NCBI RefSeq assembly: GCF_900091585.1
Contig: NZ_FMHT01000003.1
Span: forward strand, 1,597,501-1,661,500
Direction of reading: 5' to 3'
From: Micromonospora nigra
GTDB taxonomy: Bacteria > Actinomycetota > Actinomycetes > Mycobacteriales > Micromonosporaceae
Length of the DNA: 64,000 nt
Shown in pieces: positions 51,273-61,078 of this stretch. Each line of letters starts with the position of its first letter. Within the stretch, counting starts at the first letter, position 1. The position numbers were made by a program, and so were the translations under genes. A model generated the notes under the pieces. It saw only the letters and a program-made list of their open reading frames with translations. It was not told the DNA's origin and made no database searches.

Positions 51273-52736
51273 TCACGACGCTGGCCGTCCGACTCCGCCG
51301 CCATTCACGTTAGCGGAGCCCACCGCCCGCCAGATTGCGGGGTGGCGATCCCACCCGCCACTGGAGTGCTCCAGTTGCGCAGCGGTCGCGATGAGTCGCA
51401 CGTCGTCGCCGTACCGGCCCGTCAGGAGCACCCCGACCGGCAGGCCCCCGGCGGTCGTTCCCAACGGCAGCGAAACGGACGGTTCGCCGGTGACGTTGAA
51501 CACCGCGCAGTACGGCGAGAACCGCCGCTGCCGGTCGAAGTCCTCCGCCGGCTGCCGGCCCTCGACGAACCACCCGACGGGTGCCTGCGGGGCGGCGAGC
51601 GTGGGGCACAGCAGCAGGTCACAGCCGGCCGTCCGGCGGGCGCCGAGGCGTACCTGCGCCTGCAACTCGCTCAGCGTGGCGATGAGGGTGCCGGCGGAGA
51701 TCTCCGCTCCCCGGGCCCGCAGCAGCCGGGTCAGCGGCAGCAGCACACTCTCCGCCTCGGGCGGTACGGGGGCCAGCGCGAGGACATACCAGACGATCTC
51801 GAACAGCGGCCAGACCTGCGGCCCGACGGGCGCGGGCACCTCGACCACCTCGTGGCCGGCGGCAGTGAGCAGCGCGGCGGCCCGGTCCACGGCGGCGACG
51901 CAGTCGGGGTGCACGGGCTCGTCGGCGAGCATGGGGGTGGTGAAGCGCCCGACCCGCAGCCGGCCCGGGGCGGCCGTCCGGGCGGCACCGAGGTAGCCGT
52001 CGGCGGGCGCGGCCGGAGGCAGGTACGGCTCACCGGGCGCCGGCTGGGCCAGCACGTCGAGCAGCGCGGCGACGTCGGCCACCGTACGCCCGATCGGGCC
52101 GTTGGTCGGCAGCCCGAACGCGCCGAAACCGACCGGGCCGCCCGGGACCACGCCCCGGCTCGGTTTGTAGCCGACCAGCCCGCACAGCGCCGCGGGGATG
52201 CGCACCGAGCCGCCCCCGTCGGAGCCCTGCGCCACCGGCACCAGGCCGGCGGCCACCGCCGCCGCCGCCCCCCCGCTGGAGCCTCCGGCGGTGTTGGCGA
52301 GATCCCACGGGTTGCGGGCCGGTGGGGCCACGAGGCCCTCGGAGTACAGCGAGCAGCCCAGCTCCGAGGTGGTGGTCTTGCCGAGGCTGACCAGCCCGGC
52401 GGCCCGCATGAAGCGGACCACGTCGGCGTCGACGGGCGGCACGAAGTCGACGAAGGCGGCCGAGCCGAAGGTGGTGCGGACCCCGGCGGTCAGCGTCAGG
52501 TCCTTGATCGCGGTCGGCACCCCGTGCAGCGGGCCGCGCCGGTCGGCCGGGACCGCGTCGGCGGCCTCGGCCGACCGGCGGGCCTCCTCCGCGGTGACCG
52601 TGACGAACGCCCCGACGGTGTCGCCGAGGGCCGCGACGCGGTCCAGGTGGTGCGCGACGAGTTCCCGGCTGGACAGCTCGCCGCGCGCGATCGCGGCCGC
52701 CTGCTCCAGCGCGGTCAGGTCGTGCGGCTCGGCCAT
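51273..52736 (-). CDS. Amidase signature family hydrolase
   Basis: 487 aa. The Ser-cisSer-Lys triad region is visible: Lys in GVPTAIKDL (about 81), GSSGGAAAAVAAG (about 155) and the nucleophile Ser in GSDGGGSVRIPAALCG. Members hydrolyse aliphatic or aryl amides. It is not a GatA: no gatB/gatC nearby. Substrate unknown. Confidence 0.88.
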   Translation of the reverse strand: MAEPHDLTALEQAAAIARGELSSRELVAHHLDRVAALGDTVGAFVTVTAEEARRSAEAADAVPADRRGPLHGVPTAIKDLTLTAGVRTTFGSAAFVDFVPPVDADVVRFMRAAGLVSLGKTTTSELGCSLYSEGLVAPPARNPWDLANTAGGSSGGAAAAVAAGLVPVAQGSDGGGSVRIPAALCGLVGYKPSRGVVPGGPVGFGAFGLPTNGPIGRTVADVAALLDVLAQPAPGEPYLPPAAPADGYLGAARTAAPGRLRVGRFTTPMLADEPVHPDCVAAVDRAAALLTAAGHEVVEVPAPVGPQVWPLFEIVWYVLALAPVPPEAESVLLPLTRLLRARGAEISAGTLIATLSELQAQVRLGARRTAGCDLLLCPTLAAPQAPVGWFVEGRQPAEDFDRQRRFSPYCAVFNVTGEPSVSLPLGTTAGGLPVGVLLTGRYGDDVRLIATAAQLEHSSGGWDRHPAIWRAVGSANVNGGGVGRPAS

Positions 52737-52930
52737 GGGCCCATCCTGCCCCTCCGGCCTCCGTCCCGCTCCCCCCGACACGGTTCCATATCGCACCGAC
52801 ATGACCAGACCGGGATTGCCCACGTCCGCATCCGTCCCCGGACGATGAGGCGATCGACCAACGGCGATCGATACACCGGGTGCCCCGCCTTCCACGGGTC
52901 ACCGCCACCGCGTCCGTCTGGAGCCGCCAC

Positions 52931-53872
52931 GTGCAGCCTGTCCCCTCACCCGACGACTACCAGCCCCGGCCGCGATCCGGCCGCCGCTGGTTCCACCACG
53001 CCCTCCGTCCCCTGCTGGCCCTCGCCCTGACCGGCGTGGGCGTGGCCGCCGCACCGGCCCTGCGGGCCGACGCGGTCGACTTCATGGCTGCCGCCAACCC
53101 CTACCAGCGCGGCCCCGCACCCAGCGTGGCCAGCATCGAGGCCACCCGGGGACCGTTCGCGATCGCCCAGACCACCGTCTCGGCCTCCAGCGTGCAGGGC
53201 TTCCGCGGCGGGACGATCTACTACCCGACCAGCACCGCCGAGGGCACCTTCGGCGCGGTGGCGATCTCCCCCGGCTTCACCGCCCGCCAGTCCAGCGTGG
53301 CCTGGCTCGGCCCGCGGCTGGCCTCACAGGGCTTCGTGGTCATCACCATCGACACCCTGTCCGTGTGGGACCAGCCGGCCAGCCGGGGCACCCAGCTGCT
53401 CGCCGCCCTCGACTACGTGCGCAACACCAGCGCGGTCCGCGCCCGGGTCGACGGCAACCGACTCGCGGTGATGGGCCACTCGATGGGCGGCGGCGGCAGC
53501 CTGTCGGCCGCCGCGACCCGGCCCCAGTTGCAGGCGGCCATTCCGCTGACCGGCTGGCACTCCACCAAGAACTGGTCGTCGGTACGGGTTCCGACGCTGG
53601 TGATCGGGGCGGAGAACGACACGGTCGCGCCGGTGTCGTCGCACTCGGAGCCGTTCTACACCAGCATGCCGGCCACCCTGGACAAGGCGTACCTGGAGTT
53701 GAACGCCGCCAGCCACTCGGCGCCCACCTCGTCGAACGTGACGGTCGCGAAGTACAGCATCTCCTGGCTCAAGCGGTTCGTCGACGACGACACCCGTTAC
53801 GAGCAGTTCCTGTGCCCCGCGCCCCGGGGCACCACGATCCAGGAGTACCGGGACACCTGCCCGCACTCCTGA
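52931..53872 (+). CDS. Secreted cutinase/polyester hydrolase-like alpha/beta hydrolase
   Basis: 313 aa from GTG 52931 with GGAG 7 nt upstream. An N-terminal signal region ([26 protein letters not shown]) precedes a domain like TfCut2. Motifs: oxyanion [10 protein letters not shown], Ser184 in [10 protein letters not shown], Asp230 in [11 protein letters not shown] and His262 in ASHSAP; spacing S-46-D-32-H equals TfCut2. A C-terminal Cys pair (FLC...DTC) suggests a disulfide. His183 before the Ser is cutinase-like, but Ser263 after the His is IsPETase-like. Likely substrates are plant cutin or synthetic polyesters; activity is untested. Confidence 0.85.
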   Translation: MQPVPSPDDYQPRPRSGRRWFHHALRPLLALALTGVGVAAAPALRADAVDFMAAANPYQRGPAPSVASIEATRGPFAIAQTTVSASSVQGFRGGTIYYPTSTAEGTFGAVAISPGFTARQSSVAWLGPRLASQGFVVITIDTLSVWDQPASRGTQLLAALDYVRNTSAVRARVDGNRLAVMGHSMGGGGSLSAAATRPQLQAAIPLTGWHSTKNWSSVRVPTLVIGAENDTVAPVSSHSEPFYTSMPATLDKAYLELNAASHSAPTSSNVTVAKYSISWLKRFVDDDTRYEQFLCPAPRGTTIQEYRDTCPHS

Positions 53873-53971
53873 CCACACGCGCCCACGCGCCCGCCGCGTC
53901 GACCCGGGGACGTCGTCACCAGCCGGTTCCACACGTGACGACACCCCGGGATCGGCGGGACGGGGCGGGGG

Positions 53972-54982
53972 TCAGCCAGACGGGCGGGCCAGGAAGCGCA
54001 GCGCGTTGCCGCCGAGCAGGGCCGCCCGCTCGGCGTCGGTGAGGAAGTCCGCCTCGCGGACCACCCGACCGGCCGGCCGCTCCCCCAACGGGTACGGGTA
54101 GTCGCTGCCCAGCAGCACCCGGTCCGCTCCCATCGTGTCGACCAGCAGGCGCAGCGCCGGCGGGGCGAAGACCACCGAGTCGACGCAGAACCGGTCCAGG
54201 TACGAGCCGGGCGGGGCGGTGGACGCGCCGCGTACCAGGTCGGCCCGGCGGTGCCAGGCGTTGTCGGCCCGGCCCAGCCAGAACGGGAAACTGCCGCCGC
54301 CGTGCGCGAAGCAGATCCGCAGGCTCTCGGGCACCCGGTCGAAGACGCCACCGAGCACCATCGCCAGCACCGACAGGTGCGTCTCGGCGGGCATCCCGGT
54401 CAGCCAGCGGGCCATCCAGCGGTCCAGCCGGGGGCCGCCGGGCATGTCCCACGGGTGCACGAACACGGGCGCGCCGACCTGCGCGCAGTGGGTCAGGAAC
54501 TGCACCACCCCCGCGTCGTCCAGATCGCGGTCGCCGACGTGGTTGCCGATCTCGACGCCCGCGTGGCCGGCGGCGAGGCAGCGGTCCAGCTCGGCGCAGG
54601 CCGCGTCCGCGTCCTGCAACGGCACCTGGCAGAACGGCACCAGCCGGTCGCCGCCGGCGGCGGTGACCTCCAGGGTGAGGTCGTTGAAGATCCGGGCGAC
54701 CCTGACCGCCTGGTCGGCCGGGCGCTCGTAGCCGAAGAAGACCGGGGTGGGTGAGACCACCTGCACGTCGACGCCGTCGGCGGCCATGTCCGCCAGTCGC
54801 GTCGACGCGTCCCAGCACTCGGCCCCCACCGGCCGGAACTCCGTCTCCCCAATCATGATCATGGCCGCGCGCTCGGAGTCGACCCGCAGCCAGGGCCAGC
54901 CGGACCCGCCGCACGCCGCGCCCAGGTCCGGCCATCCCTTCGGTACGACGTGCGTGTGCACGTCGACCACCGGAGCCCGCAT
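53972..54982 (-). CDS. 2-Amino-3-carboxymuconate-6-semialdehyde decarboxylase, amidohydrolase family
   Basis: 336 aa. The metal-binding amidohydrolase pattern is present: VDVHTHVVP near residue 10, VHPWDMPG (about 155), ICFAHGGGSFPFW (about 220) and LLGSDYPYP (about 280). ACMSD converts the product of 3-hydroxyanthranilate dioxygenase to 2-aminomuconate semialdehyde, diverting it from quinolinate/NAD. It overlaps the dioxygenase stop by 1 nt (TGATG); last gene of the operon. Confidence 0.9.
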   Translation of the reverse strand: MRAPVVDVHTHVVPKGWPDLGAACGGSGWPWLRVDSERAAMIMIGETEFRPVGAECWDASTRLADMAADGVDVQVVSPTPVFFGYERPADQAVRVARIFNDLTLEVTAAGGDRLVPFCQVPLQDADAACAELDRCLAAGHAGVEIGNHVGDRDLDDAGVVQFLTHCAQVGAPVFVHPWDMPGGPRLDRWMARWLTGMPAETHLSVLAMVLGGVFDRVPESLRICFAHGGGSFPFWLGRADNAWHRRADLVRGASTAPPGSYLDRFCVDSVVFAPPALRLLVDTMGADRVLLGSDYPYPLGERPAGRVVREADFLTDAERAALLGGNALRFLARPSG

Positions 54983-55506
54983 CAGCCCCTGCCCGGATGC
55001 AGCGCACCGCAGTTGCCGCAGGTGCGGGCCGCCTCGTCGGCGTAGAACGCGGCGAACACCGGGGGCAGGTCGGCGGCGATGTCGCGGACCTGCAACTCGA
55101 CCTCGTGCACCTGGTGGCCGCACCCGGGGCAGTACCACTGGAACTTCTCCAGCGTGCCCTCCGGGCGGACCCGCTCGACGACCATGCCGATCGAGCCGGC
55201 CTCCGGCCGCTGCGGCGAGTGCGGCACGTTGCGCGGCAGCATCCACATCTGCCCCTCGCGCACGTGCACCGTACGCGGCCCCTCGGGCGTCATCAGGTTG
55301 ATGTGCATGTTGCCCTTGATCTGGTAGAAGAACTCCTCGTACGGGTCGACGTGGAAGTCGGTGCGCTGGTTGGGCCCGCCCACCACCATCACGATGAAGT
55401 CGTCGGAGCCGGGGAACAGCTCCCGGTTGCCCACCGGCGGCTTGAGCAGGTGCTGATGGTCGGCGAGCCAACCGGGGAAGCTGAACGGCTCGGGGATGTC
55501 ACTCAC
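54982..55506 (-). CDS. 3-Hydroxyanthranilate 3,4-dioxygenase
   Basis: 174 aa. A cupin with Fe-binding residues in FHVDPYEEFFYQ, HSP near residue 98, and a C-terminal zinc-ribbon-like pair CPGC/CGNC. It cleaves 3-hydroxyanthranilate to 2-amino-3-carboxymuconate semialdehyde, the substrate of the next gene. Start ATG at 55506. Confidence 0.93.
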   Translation of the reverse strand: MSDIPEPFSFPGWLADHQHLLKPPVGNRELFPGSDDFIVMVVGGPNQRTDFHVDPYEEFFYQIKGNMHINLMTPEGPRTVHVREGQMWMLPRNVPHSPQRPEAGSIGMVVERVRPEGTLEKFQWYCPGCGHQVHEVELQVRDIAADLPPVFAAFYADEAARTCGNCGALHPGRG

Positions 55507-55509
55507 GAC

Positions 55510-55926
55510 TTACCTCCCGGGAAGAAGGGCCACTGCCTGCATCTCGATCAGCAGGTGCGGGTGCGGCAGCTGGTGCACCGCGACCGTCGTCCGGGTCGGC
55601 CCGGAGGCGTCGAAGAACTCCGCCCACACCTCGTTGTATCCCCCGAAGTCGTTCATGCTGACCAGGTACGACGTCACCTGCACCAGGTCGGCCAGGTCCG
55701 CGCCCACCGACCGCAGCAGGTCACGCAGGTTGCCGATCACCGCCCGGGTCTGCACGCGGATGTCCAGGTCGGTGGTGCCGAACTCGTCCACCGACACCCC
55801 GGCGAAGGTGTTGTCGGGCCGCCGGGACGACGTACCCGACACGAAGACGAACCCACCCGCCACCTTGACGTGCGGAAACGCCCCCCGGGGAACCGCCTTG
55901 CCGGCGACGACCCGCGCCCCGCTCAT
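55510..55926 (-). CDS. RidA-family 2-aminomuconate deaminase
   Basis: 138 aa; YjgF/RidA fold with [37 protein letters not shown] and [13 protein letters not shown]. In tryptophan degradation operons this member hydrolyses 2-aminomuconate to 4-oxalocrotonate and ammonia. ATGA overlap with the preceding gene; 3 bp from the dioxygenase start. Confidence 0.85.
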   Translation of the reverse strand: MSGARVVAGKAVPRGAFPHVKVAGGFVFVSGTSSRRPDNTFAGVSVDEFGTTDLDIRVQTRAVIGNLRDLLRSVGADLADLVQVTSYLVSMNDFGGYNEVWAEFFDASGPTRTTVAVHQLPHPHLLIEMQAVALLPGR

Positions 55927-56696
55927 GACGCCGCCCGCAGCGACGCGACGCCGAGCCTCTCGACGACGGCACGCACGTGCGCGCCGGGGCGCAACGGCAC
56001 GGCGGCCGTGGCCGCCCCGGCGAGGAACACCCAGCCGGAGCGCAGCCGCACCCCGTGCCGGCCCGCCAGCCGGATGCCCTCGTCGAGCGCCCGGCGCGGG
56101 TCGCCGAGGATCGCCGCCGTCGAGCCGACCTGTGCCACCCGGCCGTCGACCTCCAGCAGCACGCCCAGGTTGTCCAGGCCGTCGGGCACCGGCGACCACG
56201 GCCCGACCACGAACGCGGCGGCGGAGGTGTTGTCGGCGACGACGTCGGCCAGCGAGAACGTGAAGTCGGCGTACCGGGAGTCGATCAGCTCTATCGCCGG
56301 GGCGACGGCGCGGACCGCGTCGGTGAACGCGCCGACCGGCTCGCCCGGCTCGGGCAGCCGGTCCAGCAGGAACGCCACCTCCGGCTCGACCCGGGGATGG
56401 ATGAAGTCGCCGACGTCGACCGTGCCGCCGTCGGGCACCCGCATGACGTCGGTGAGCCGTCCCCAGATCACCTCGTCCACGCCGACCTGGGCCATCTTCG
56501 CCCGGCTGGTCAGCCCCATCTTCAGCCCGACGAGACGTTCGCCCCGGTCGACGCGGCGCTGCACCAGCGCGGTCTGCACCGCGTACGCGGCGTCGACGTC
56601 CAGCCCGGTCTCGGCGGCGAGCTGCGGTATGGCCGTGGCCGTGTCGGCGGCCACACCGAGCTTCTCGGCGATGCCCGCCACGTCCGGACCGATCAT
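55923..56696 (-). CDS. 4-Oxalocrotonate (2-oxo-3-hexenedioate) decarboxylase
   Basis: 257 aa of the fumarylacetoacetase/hydratase-decarboxylase family (metal-dependent): [38 protein letters not shown] and [13 protein letters not shown]. It decarboxylates oxalocrotonate to 2-hydroxypenta-2,4-dienoate. It is homologous to the hydratase at 58782, with which such enzymes form complexes. Overlaps the aldolase stop by 4 nt. Confidence 0.88.
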   Translation of the reverse strand: MIGPDVAGIAEKLGVAADTATAIPQLAAETGLDVDAAYAVQTALVQRRVDRGERLVGLKMGLTSRAKMAQVGVDEVIWGRLTDVMRVPDGGTVDVGDFIHPRVEPEVAFLLDRLPEPGEPVGAFTDAVRAVAPAIELIDSRYADFTFSLADVVADNTSAAAFVVGPWSPVPDGLDNLGVLLEVDGRVAQVGSTAAILGDPRRALDEGIRLAGRHGVRLRSGWVFLAGAATAAVPLRPGAHVRAVVERLGVASLRAAS

Positions 56697-57748
56697 GACT
56701 GCTCCCTGCCGGCGAGGTCGAGTGCCACGTCCACGATCATGTCCTCCTGGCCGCCCACCATCCGGCGGCGCCCCAGCTCGACCAGGATCGATCGGACGTC
56801 CACCCCGTACCGCTGCGAGGCCCGCTCGGCGTGCCGCAGGAAGCTGGAGTAGACCCCCGCGTACCCGAGGGAGAGGGTCTCCCGGTCGACCTGGACCGGC
56901 CGGTCCTGCAACGGGCGGACCACGTCGTCGGCGGCGTCCATCAGCGCGAAGACGTCACAGCCGTGCTTCCAGCCGTGCAGCTCGGCGACCGCCACGAACA
57001 CCTCCAGCGGGGCGTTGCCGGCTCCCGCGCCCATGCCGGCGAGCGAGGCGTCCACCCGGACGGTGCGGCCGTGCGCGGACCCGACCGGACCGTCGCCGAG
57101 GACCCGGCCGTGTTCCACGGCGACCACGCTGTTGGCCACCCCCAGCGACAGGTTGTGGTGGGCGTGGATGCCGATCTGCGTCGTCGGCTCCAACACCTGC
57201 CGGTACGCGTCGACCCGCTGCGCCACGTCGGACATCAGCAGCCGGCCACCGGAGTCGGTGACGTAGACACAGTGCGCGCCGTACGACTCCATCAGTTTCG
57301 CCTGGGCGGCCAGGCCCGCCGGGTCGGCCATGTGCGACATCATCAGGAATCCGGCCACGTCCATGCCGTTCTCCCGGGCCCAGGAGATGTGCTGGGCCGA
57401 GATGTCCGCCTCGGTGCAGTGGGTGGCGACCCGCACGCTGGTCACGCCGAGCGCCTTCGCCGCCTTCAGGTCGGCGATGGTGCCGATGCCGGGCAGCAGC
57501 AGCGTGGTCAGCTTCGCGCCGGTCAGCACCTCGGCGGCGGCGGAGATCCAGTCGGCGTCGGCCGCCGCGCCGTGACCGTAGTTGACGCTGGACCCGGCCA
57601 GGCCGTCGCCGTGCGCCACCTCGATCGCCGCCACCCCGGCCGCGTCCAGCGCGGCGGCGATGGTGCGCACCTGGTCGAGGGTGTAGCGGTGCCCGATGGC
57701 GTGCATGCCGTCGCGCAGCGTCACGTCCTGGATGTACAGGTCGGTCAT
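56693..57748 (-). CDS. 4-Hydroxy-2-oxovalerate aldolase with a small insertion
   Basis: 351 aa; TIM-barrel aldolase of the DRE-metallolyase type: [21 protein letters not shown], metal ligands HAHHN, and [12 protein letters not shown]. It cleaves 4-hydroxy-2-oxovalerate to pyruvate and acetaldehyde, channelled to the partner dehydrogenase. About 14 residues (roughly 213-226) with [14 protein letters not shown] interrupt the normally continuous segment before VRVDASLAG. The effect on the barrel is unknown. Confidence 0.9.
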   Translation of the reverse strand: MTDLYIQDVTLRDGMHAIGHRYTLDQVRTIAAALDAAGVAAIEVAHGDGLAGSSVNYGHGAAADADWISAAAEVLTGAKLTTLLLPGIGTIADLKAAKALGVTSVRVATHCTEADISAQHISWARENGMDVAGFLMMSHMADPAGLAAQAKLMESYGAHCVYVTDSGGRLLMSDVAQRVDAYRQVLEPTTQIGIHAHHNLSLGVANSVVAVEHGRVLGDGPVGSAHGRTVRVDASLAGMGAGAGNAPLEVFVAVAELHGWKHGCDVFALMDAADDVVRPLQDRPVQVDRETLSLGYAGVYSSFLRHAERASQRYGVDVRSILVELGRRRMVGGQEDMIVDVALDLAGREQS

Positions 57749-58785
57749 GCGGTCACCCCCGCGGGCTGCGCCGGCGCGGGGCCGCCGGCCGGGCGCAGGG
57801 CCACCAGCCGCTGCGCGGTACGCAGCGCGGCGGAGGTCATGATGTCCAGGTTCCCGGCGTACGCCGGCAGGTAGTGCCCGGCGCCGGCCACCTCCAGGAA
57901 CACCGACACCTGGAGCCCGGTGAGGTGCCGCCCCAGCGCCGGCACGTACGCGTCGACGGGGTCGAACTGCACGTCCTGCTTGAGCCGGTACCCCGGCACG
58001 TACTCCTGGACGGTGGCCACCATGTCGGCCACGGAGGCGGCGATCGCGGCCCGGTCGGCGGTGGCGTCGGGGCAGAGGCAGTAGACGGTGTCCCGCATCA
58101 GCAGCGGCGGGTCGGCGGGGTTGAGCACGATGATGGCCTTGCCGCGTTCGGCGCCGCCGACCACCTCGATGGCCCGGGCGGTGGTCTCGGTGAACTCGTC
58201 GATGTTGGCGCGGGTGCCCGGCCCCGCCGACCTCGACGCGATCGAGGCGACGATCTCCCCGTACGCGACGGGGGTGACCCGGCCGACGGCGGCCACGATC
58301 GGCACGGTCGCCTGCCCGCCGCACGTGACCATGTTGACGCATCCCTCGTGCAGGTGCTGGTCGAGGTTGACCGGCGGCACGACGTACGGGCCGATCGCCG
58401 CCGGGGTCAGGTCGACGACGACACGCCCGTGCGCCCGCAGCACCTCGTGGTTGCGGCGGTGCGCGCCGGCCGACGTGGCGTCGAAGACCAGCTCCACGTC
58501 GGCGAACTCGGGCATCGCCACCAGGCCGTCCACACCGTCGGCGGTGGTGGCCACGCCGAGTCGCCGGGCGCGGGCCAGGCCGTCGGAGTCCGGGTCGATG
58601 CCGGCCATCGCCACCATCCGCAGGCTCCCCGACGAACCCGACGGGTCGCCACCCGGACCCGACGGACGCGGCACGGTGGACTCCCCCGGTGGCCGACCCG
58701 CCGGGTCACCGCCCAGCCGCAGCACCTTGATCATCAGATCCGTGCCGATGTTGCCGGACCCGATCACCGCCACCCCGGTCGTCAT
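57745..58785 (-). CDS. Acetaldehyde dehydrogenase (acylating) with a Gly/Pro-rich insertion
   Basis: 346 aa. NAD-binding [15 protein letters not shown] at the N-terminus and the catalytic Cys region [10 protein letters not shown] (about 157). It oxidises acetaldehyde to acetyl-CoA and partners with the aldolase. Residues 25-54 ([20 protein letters not shown]..., low complexity) separate KVLRL from [10 protein letters not shown]; related enzymes lack this stretch. The DNA for it holds two palindromes (58636-58646 and 58695-58707). Confidence 0.9.
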   Translation of the reverse strand: MTTGVAVIGSGNIGTDLMIKVLRLGGDPAGRPPGESTVPRPSGPGGDPSGSSGSLRMVAMAGIDPDSDGLARARRLGVATTADGVDGLVAMPEFADVELVFDATSAGAHRRNHEVLRAHGRVVVDLTPAAIGPYVVPPVNLDQHLHEGCVNMVTCGGQATVPIVAAVGRVTPVAYGEIVASIASRSAGPGTRANIDEFTETTARAIEVVGGAERGKAIIVLNPADPPLLMRDTVYCLCPDATADRAAIAASVADMVATVQEYVPGYRLKQDVQFDPVDAYVPALGRHLTGLQVSVFLEVAGAGHYLPAYAGNLDIMTSAALRTAQRLVALRPAGGPAPAQPAGVTA

Positions 58786-59576
58786 TCGTCTCTCCCTTCG
58801 AAGCAGACCCGCACCGAGCCGAGGCCCGAGATCCGCGCCTCGTACGCCGCACCGGGGGTGACCGGCACCATCGGCCCGAGCGCCCCCGACAGCACCACGT
58901 CACCGGCCCGCAGCGGGTCACCGGCGCGCGCCGCCGTGCCGGCCAGCCACGCCACCGCGTGCAGCGGATTGCCCAGGCAGGCCGCGCCCGCGCCCACCGA
59001 GACCGGCTCTCCCGCGTGCGAAAGGACCATGCCGGCGAGGCGCAGGTCCACGTCGGCGAGCCGGCGGGGCGTCGTGCCGAGCACGAACAGGCCGCTGGAG
59101 GCGTTGTCGGCCACCGTGTCGACGATGGAGATGTCCCAGCCGGCGATGCGCGAGTCGACGATCTCGATGGCCGGCAGCACGTGGTCGACGGCCCGCACCA
59201 CGTCGACGGTGGTGACCCGGCCGTCGGGCAGGTCGGCGCCGAGCACGAAGGCGACCTCGGCCTCCACGCGGGGCTGGAGCAGCCGGTCGACGGGCACCTC
59301 CGCGCCGTCCGGGACGGCCATCCGGTCCAGGAGCACCCCGAAGTCGGGCTCGTAGACCCCGAAACTCTCCTGCACCGCCCGGGACGTCAGGCCGATCTTC
59401 GCGCCCACCCGACGTGCGCCGCCGGCCAGCCAGCCGCGGATCTGGCACTGCTGCACGGCGTACGCCGCCGCGACGTCCCCCGGCGGCAGCAGCCGCCCCC
59501 GCAACGGCGGGCAGGGTCTGCCGCTGTCCCGGGCCTCGGCCAACTCCCGGGCCGCGGCCTCATGGTCGACGTTCAT
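58782..59576 (-). CDS. 2-Oxopent-4-enoate (2-hydroxypenta-2,4-dienoate) hydratase
   Basis: 264 aa, same fold as the oxalocrotonate decarboxylase: [31 protein letters not shown] and [13 protein letters not shown]. Adds water to give 4-hydroxy-2-oxovalerate for the aldolase. Both ends overlap neighbours by 4 nt. Confidence 0.9.
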   Translation of the reverse strand: MNVDHEAAARELAEARDSGRPCPPLRGRLLPPGDVAAAYAVQQCQIRGWLAGGARRVGAKIGLTSRAVQESFGVYEPDFGVLLDRMAVPDGAEVPVDRLLQPRVEAEVAFVLGADLPDGRVTTVDVVRAVDHVLPAIEIVDSRIAGWDISIVDTVADNASSGLFVLGTTPRRLADVDLRLAGMVLSHAGEPVSVGAGAACLGNPLHAVAWLAGTAARAGDPLRAGDVVLSGALGPMVPVTPGAAYEARISGLGSVRVCFEGRDE

Positions 59577-61078
59577 GACAGGTCCACACAGACGTTGGTG
59601 AGTTCGGAGTAGAAGTCCAGGGAGTGCACGCCGCCCTCCCGGCCGATCCCCGACGCCTTCACCCCACCGAACGGGGTACGCAGGTCGCGCAGGAACCAGG
59701 TGTTGACCCAGACGATACCGGCGTCCAGCCGGGCGCCGGCCCGGTGCGCCCGCCCCACGTCGCGGGTCCACACCGTGGCCGCCAGGCCGTACTCGGTGCC
59801 GTTGGCCAGGGCGTACGCCTCGTCCTCGTCGTCGAACGGGGCGACGTGCACGACCGGGCCGAAGATCTCCTCGGTGGTCGTACGGGCGTGCGGGCCGAGG
59901 CCGGTGAGCACGGTCGGCTGGACGTACGCGCCACCGTCGCGGGCGTCACCGAAGCGTGGCGAGCCGCCCCCGGCGCGCACCTCGGCGCCCTCGACCCGGG
60001 CCAGGTCGTAGTAGCCGCGCACCTTGTCCCGGTGGGCGTGCGAGATCAGCGGCATGTTCACCGTGGCCTCGTCGGCCGGCCACCCGTACGGCAGCGCGGC
60101 GGCCCGCTCCGCCAGCCGTGCGGTGAACTCCTCGAAGACGGGCCGCTGCACGTAGAGCCGCTCGGTGCAGAGGCAGACCTGGCCGCCGTTGGTGAAGCTG
60201 GACCGCACCGAGCCGGCCACCGCCGCGTCCAGGTCGGCGTCGGCGAACACCAGGCCCGCGTTCTTGCCGCCCAGCTCGAAGCTGACCGCCTTCACCCCGT
60301 CCGCCGCGGCCCGCATGATGGTGCCGCCGGTGGTGGACTCGCCGGTGAAGGTGATCGCGTCCACGTCCGGGTGCCGGGTGAGGAACTCGCCGGCCGAGTC
60401 GGGGCCGAAGCCGTGCACCAGGTTGAACACCCCGGCGGGCACGCCCGCGGCGGCCATCACCTCGGCGAGCAGCGTCGCCGACGCCGGAGTCTCCTCGCTG
60501 GGCTTGACCACGACGGCATTGCCGCAGGCCAGGGCCGGGGCGACCTTCCAGGTGAGCAGCAGCAGCGGCAGGTTCCACGGCACGACCACCGCGACCACGC
60601 CGACGGGTTTGCGCACGGCGTAGTTGAGCGCCCGGCCACCGGTCGGGGTGACCGTGGTGAACGACTCCGTCGGCGCGGTCGCCACGATCTCGGCGAACGC
60701 CCGGAAGTTGGCCGCGCCGCGCGGGATGTCCAGGGTCCGGGCCTGGGAGACCGCCTTGCCGGTGTCGGTCACCTCGGCGGCCACCAGGTCGTCGAAGCGG
60801 CGTTCCAGTTCGTCGGCGACCCGGCGCAGCACCTCGGCGCGCTCCCGCTCGCCGGTGCGCCCCCACGGGCCGCGCAGGGCGGCGCGGGCGGCGGCCACCG
60901 CGTCGTCGACCGTGGCGCGGTCGGCCTCGACCACCTCGAAGACCGGCTCGCCGGTGACCGGGCTGCGTTTGGTGAACCGCCGCCCGGCGTCGACGAACTC
61001 CCCGCCGACGAAGTGGCGCAGCAGGCCGGGACCGTCCGGCGCGGTGCCGGCCATCAACCGGGGATCCCACCGGGTCAT
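59573..61078 (-). CDS. 2-Aminomuconic/2-hydroxymuconic semialdehyde dehydrogenase
   Basis: 501 aa NAD-dependent aldehyde dehydrogenase. VPWNLPLLL (catalytic Asn), FELGGKNAG (Glu) and the nucleophile Cys in FTNGGQVCLCTERL near residue 305. It oxidises 2-aminomuconate semialdehyde to 2-aminomuconate. Its position between the kynurenine monooxygenase and the hydratase supports the aminomuconate role. Confidence 0.9.
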   Translation of the reverse strand: MTRWDPRLMAGTAPDGPGLLRHFVGGEFVDAGRRFTKRSPVTGEPVFEVVEADRATVDDAVAAARAALRGPWGRTGERERAEVLRRVADELERRFDDLVAAEVTDTGKAVSQARTLDIPRGAANFRAFAEIVATAPTESFTTVTPTGGRALNYAVRKPVGVVAVVVPWNLPLLLLTWKVAPALACGNAVVVKPSEETPASATLLAEVMAAAGVPAGVFNLVHGFGPDSAGEFLTRHPDVDAITFTGESTTGGTIMRAAADGVKAVSFELGGKNAGLVFADADLDAAVAGSVRSSFTNGGQVCLCTERLYVQRPVFEEFTARLAERAAALPYGWPADEATVNMPLISHAHRDKVRGYYDLARVEGAEVRAGGGSPRFGDARDGGAYVQPTVLTGLGPHARTTTEEIFGPVVHVAPFDDEDEAYALANGTEYGLAATVWTRDVGRAHRAGARLDAGIVWVNTWFLRDLRTPFGGVKASGIGREGGVHSLDFYSELTNVCVDLS

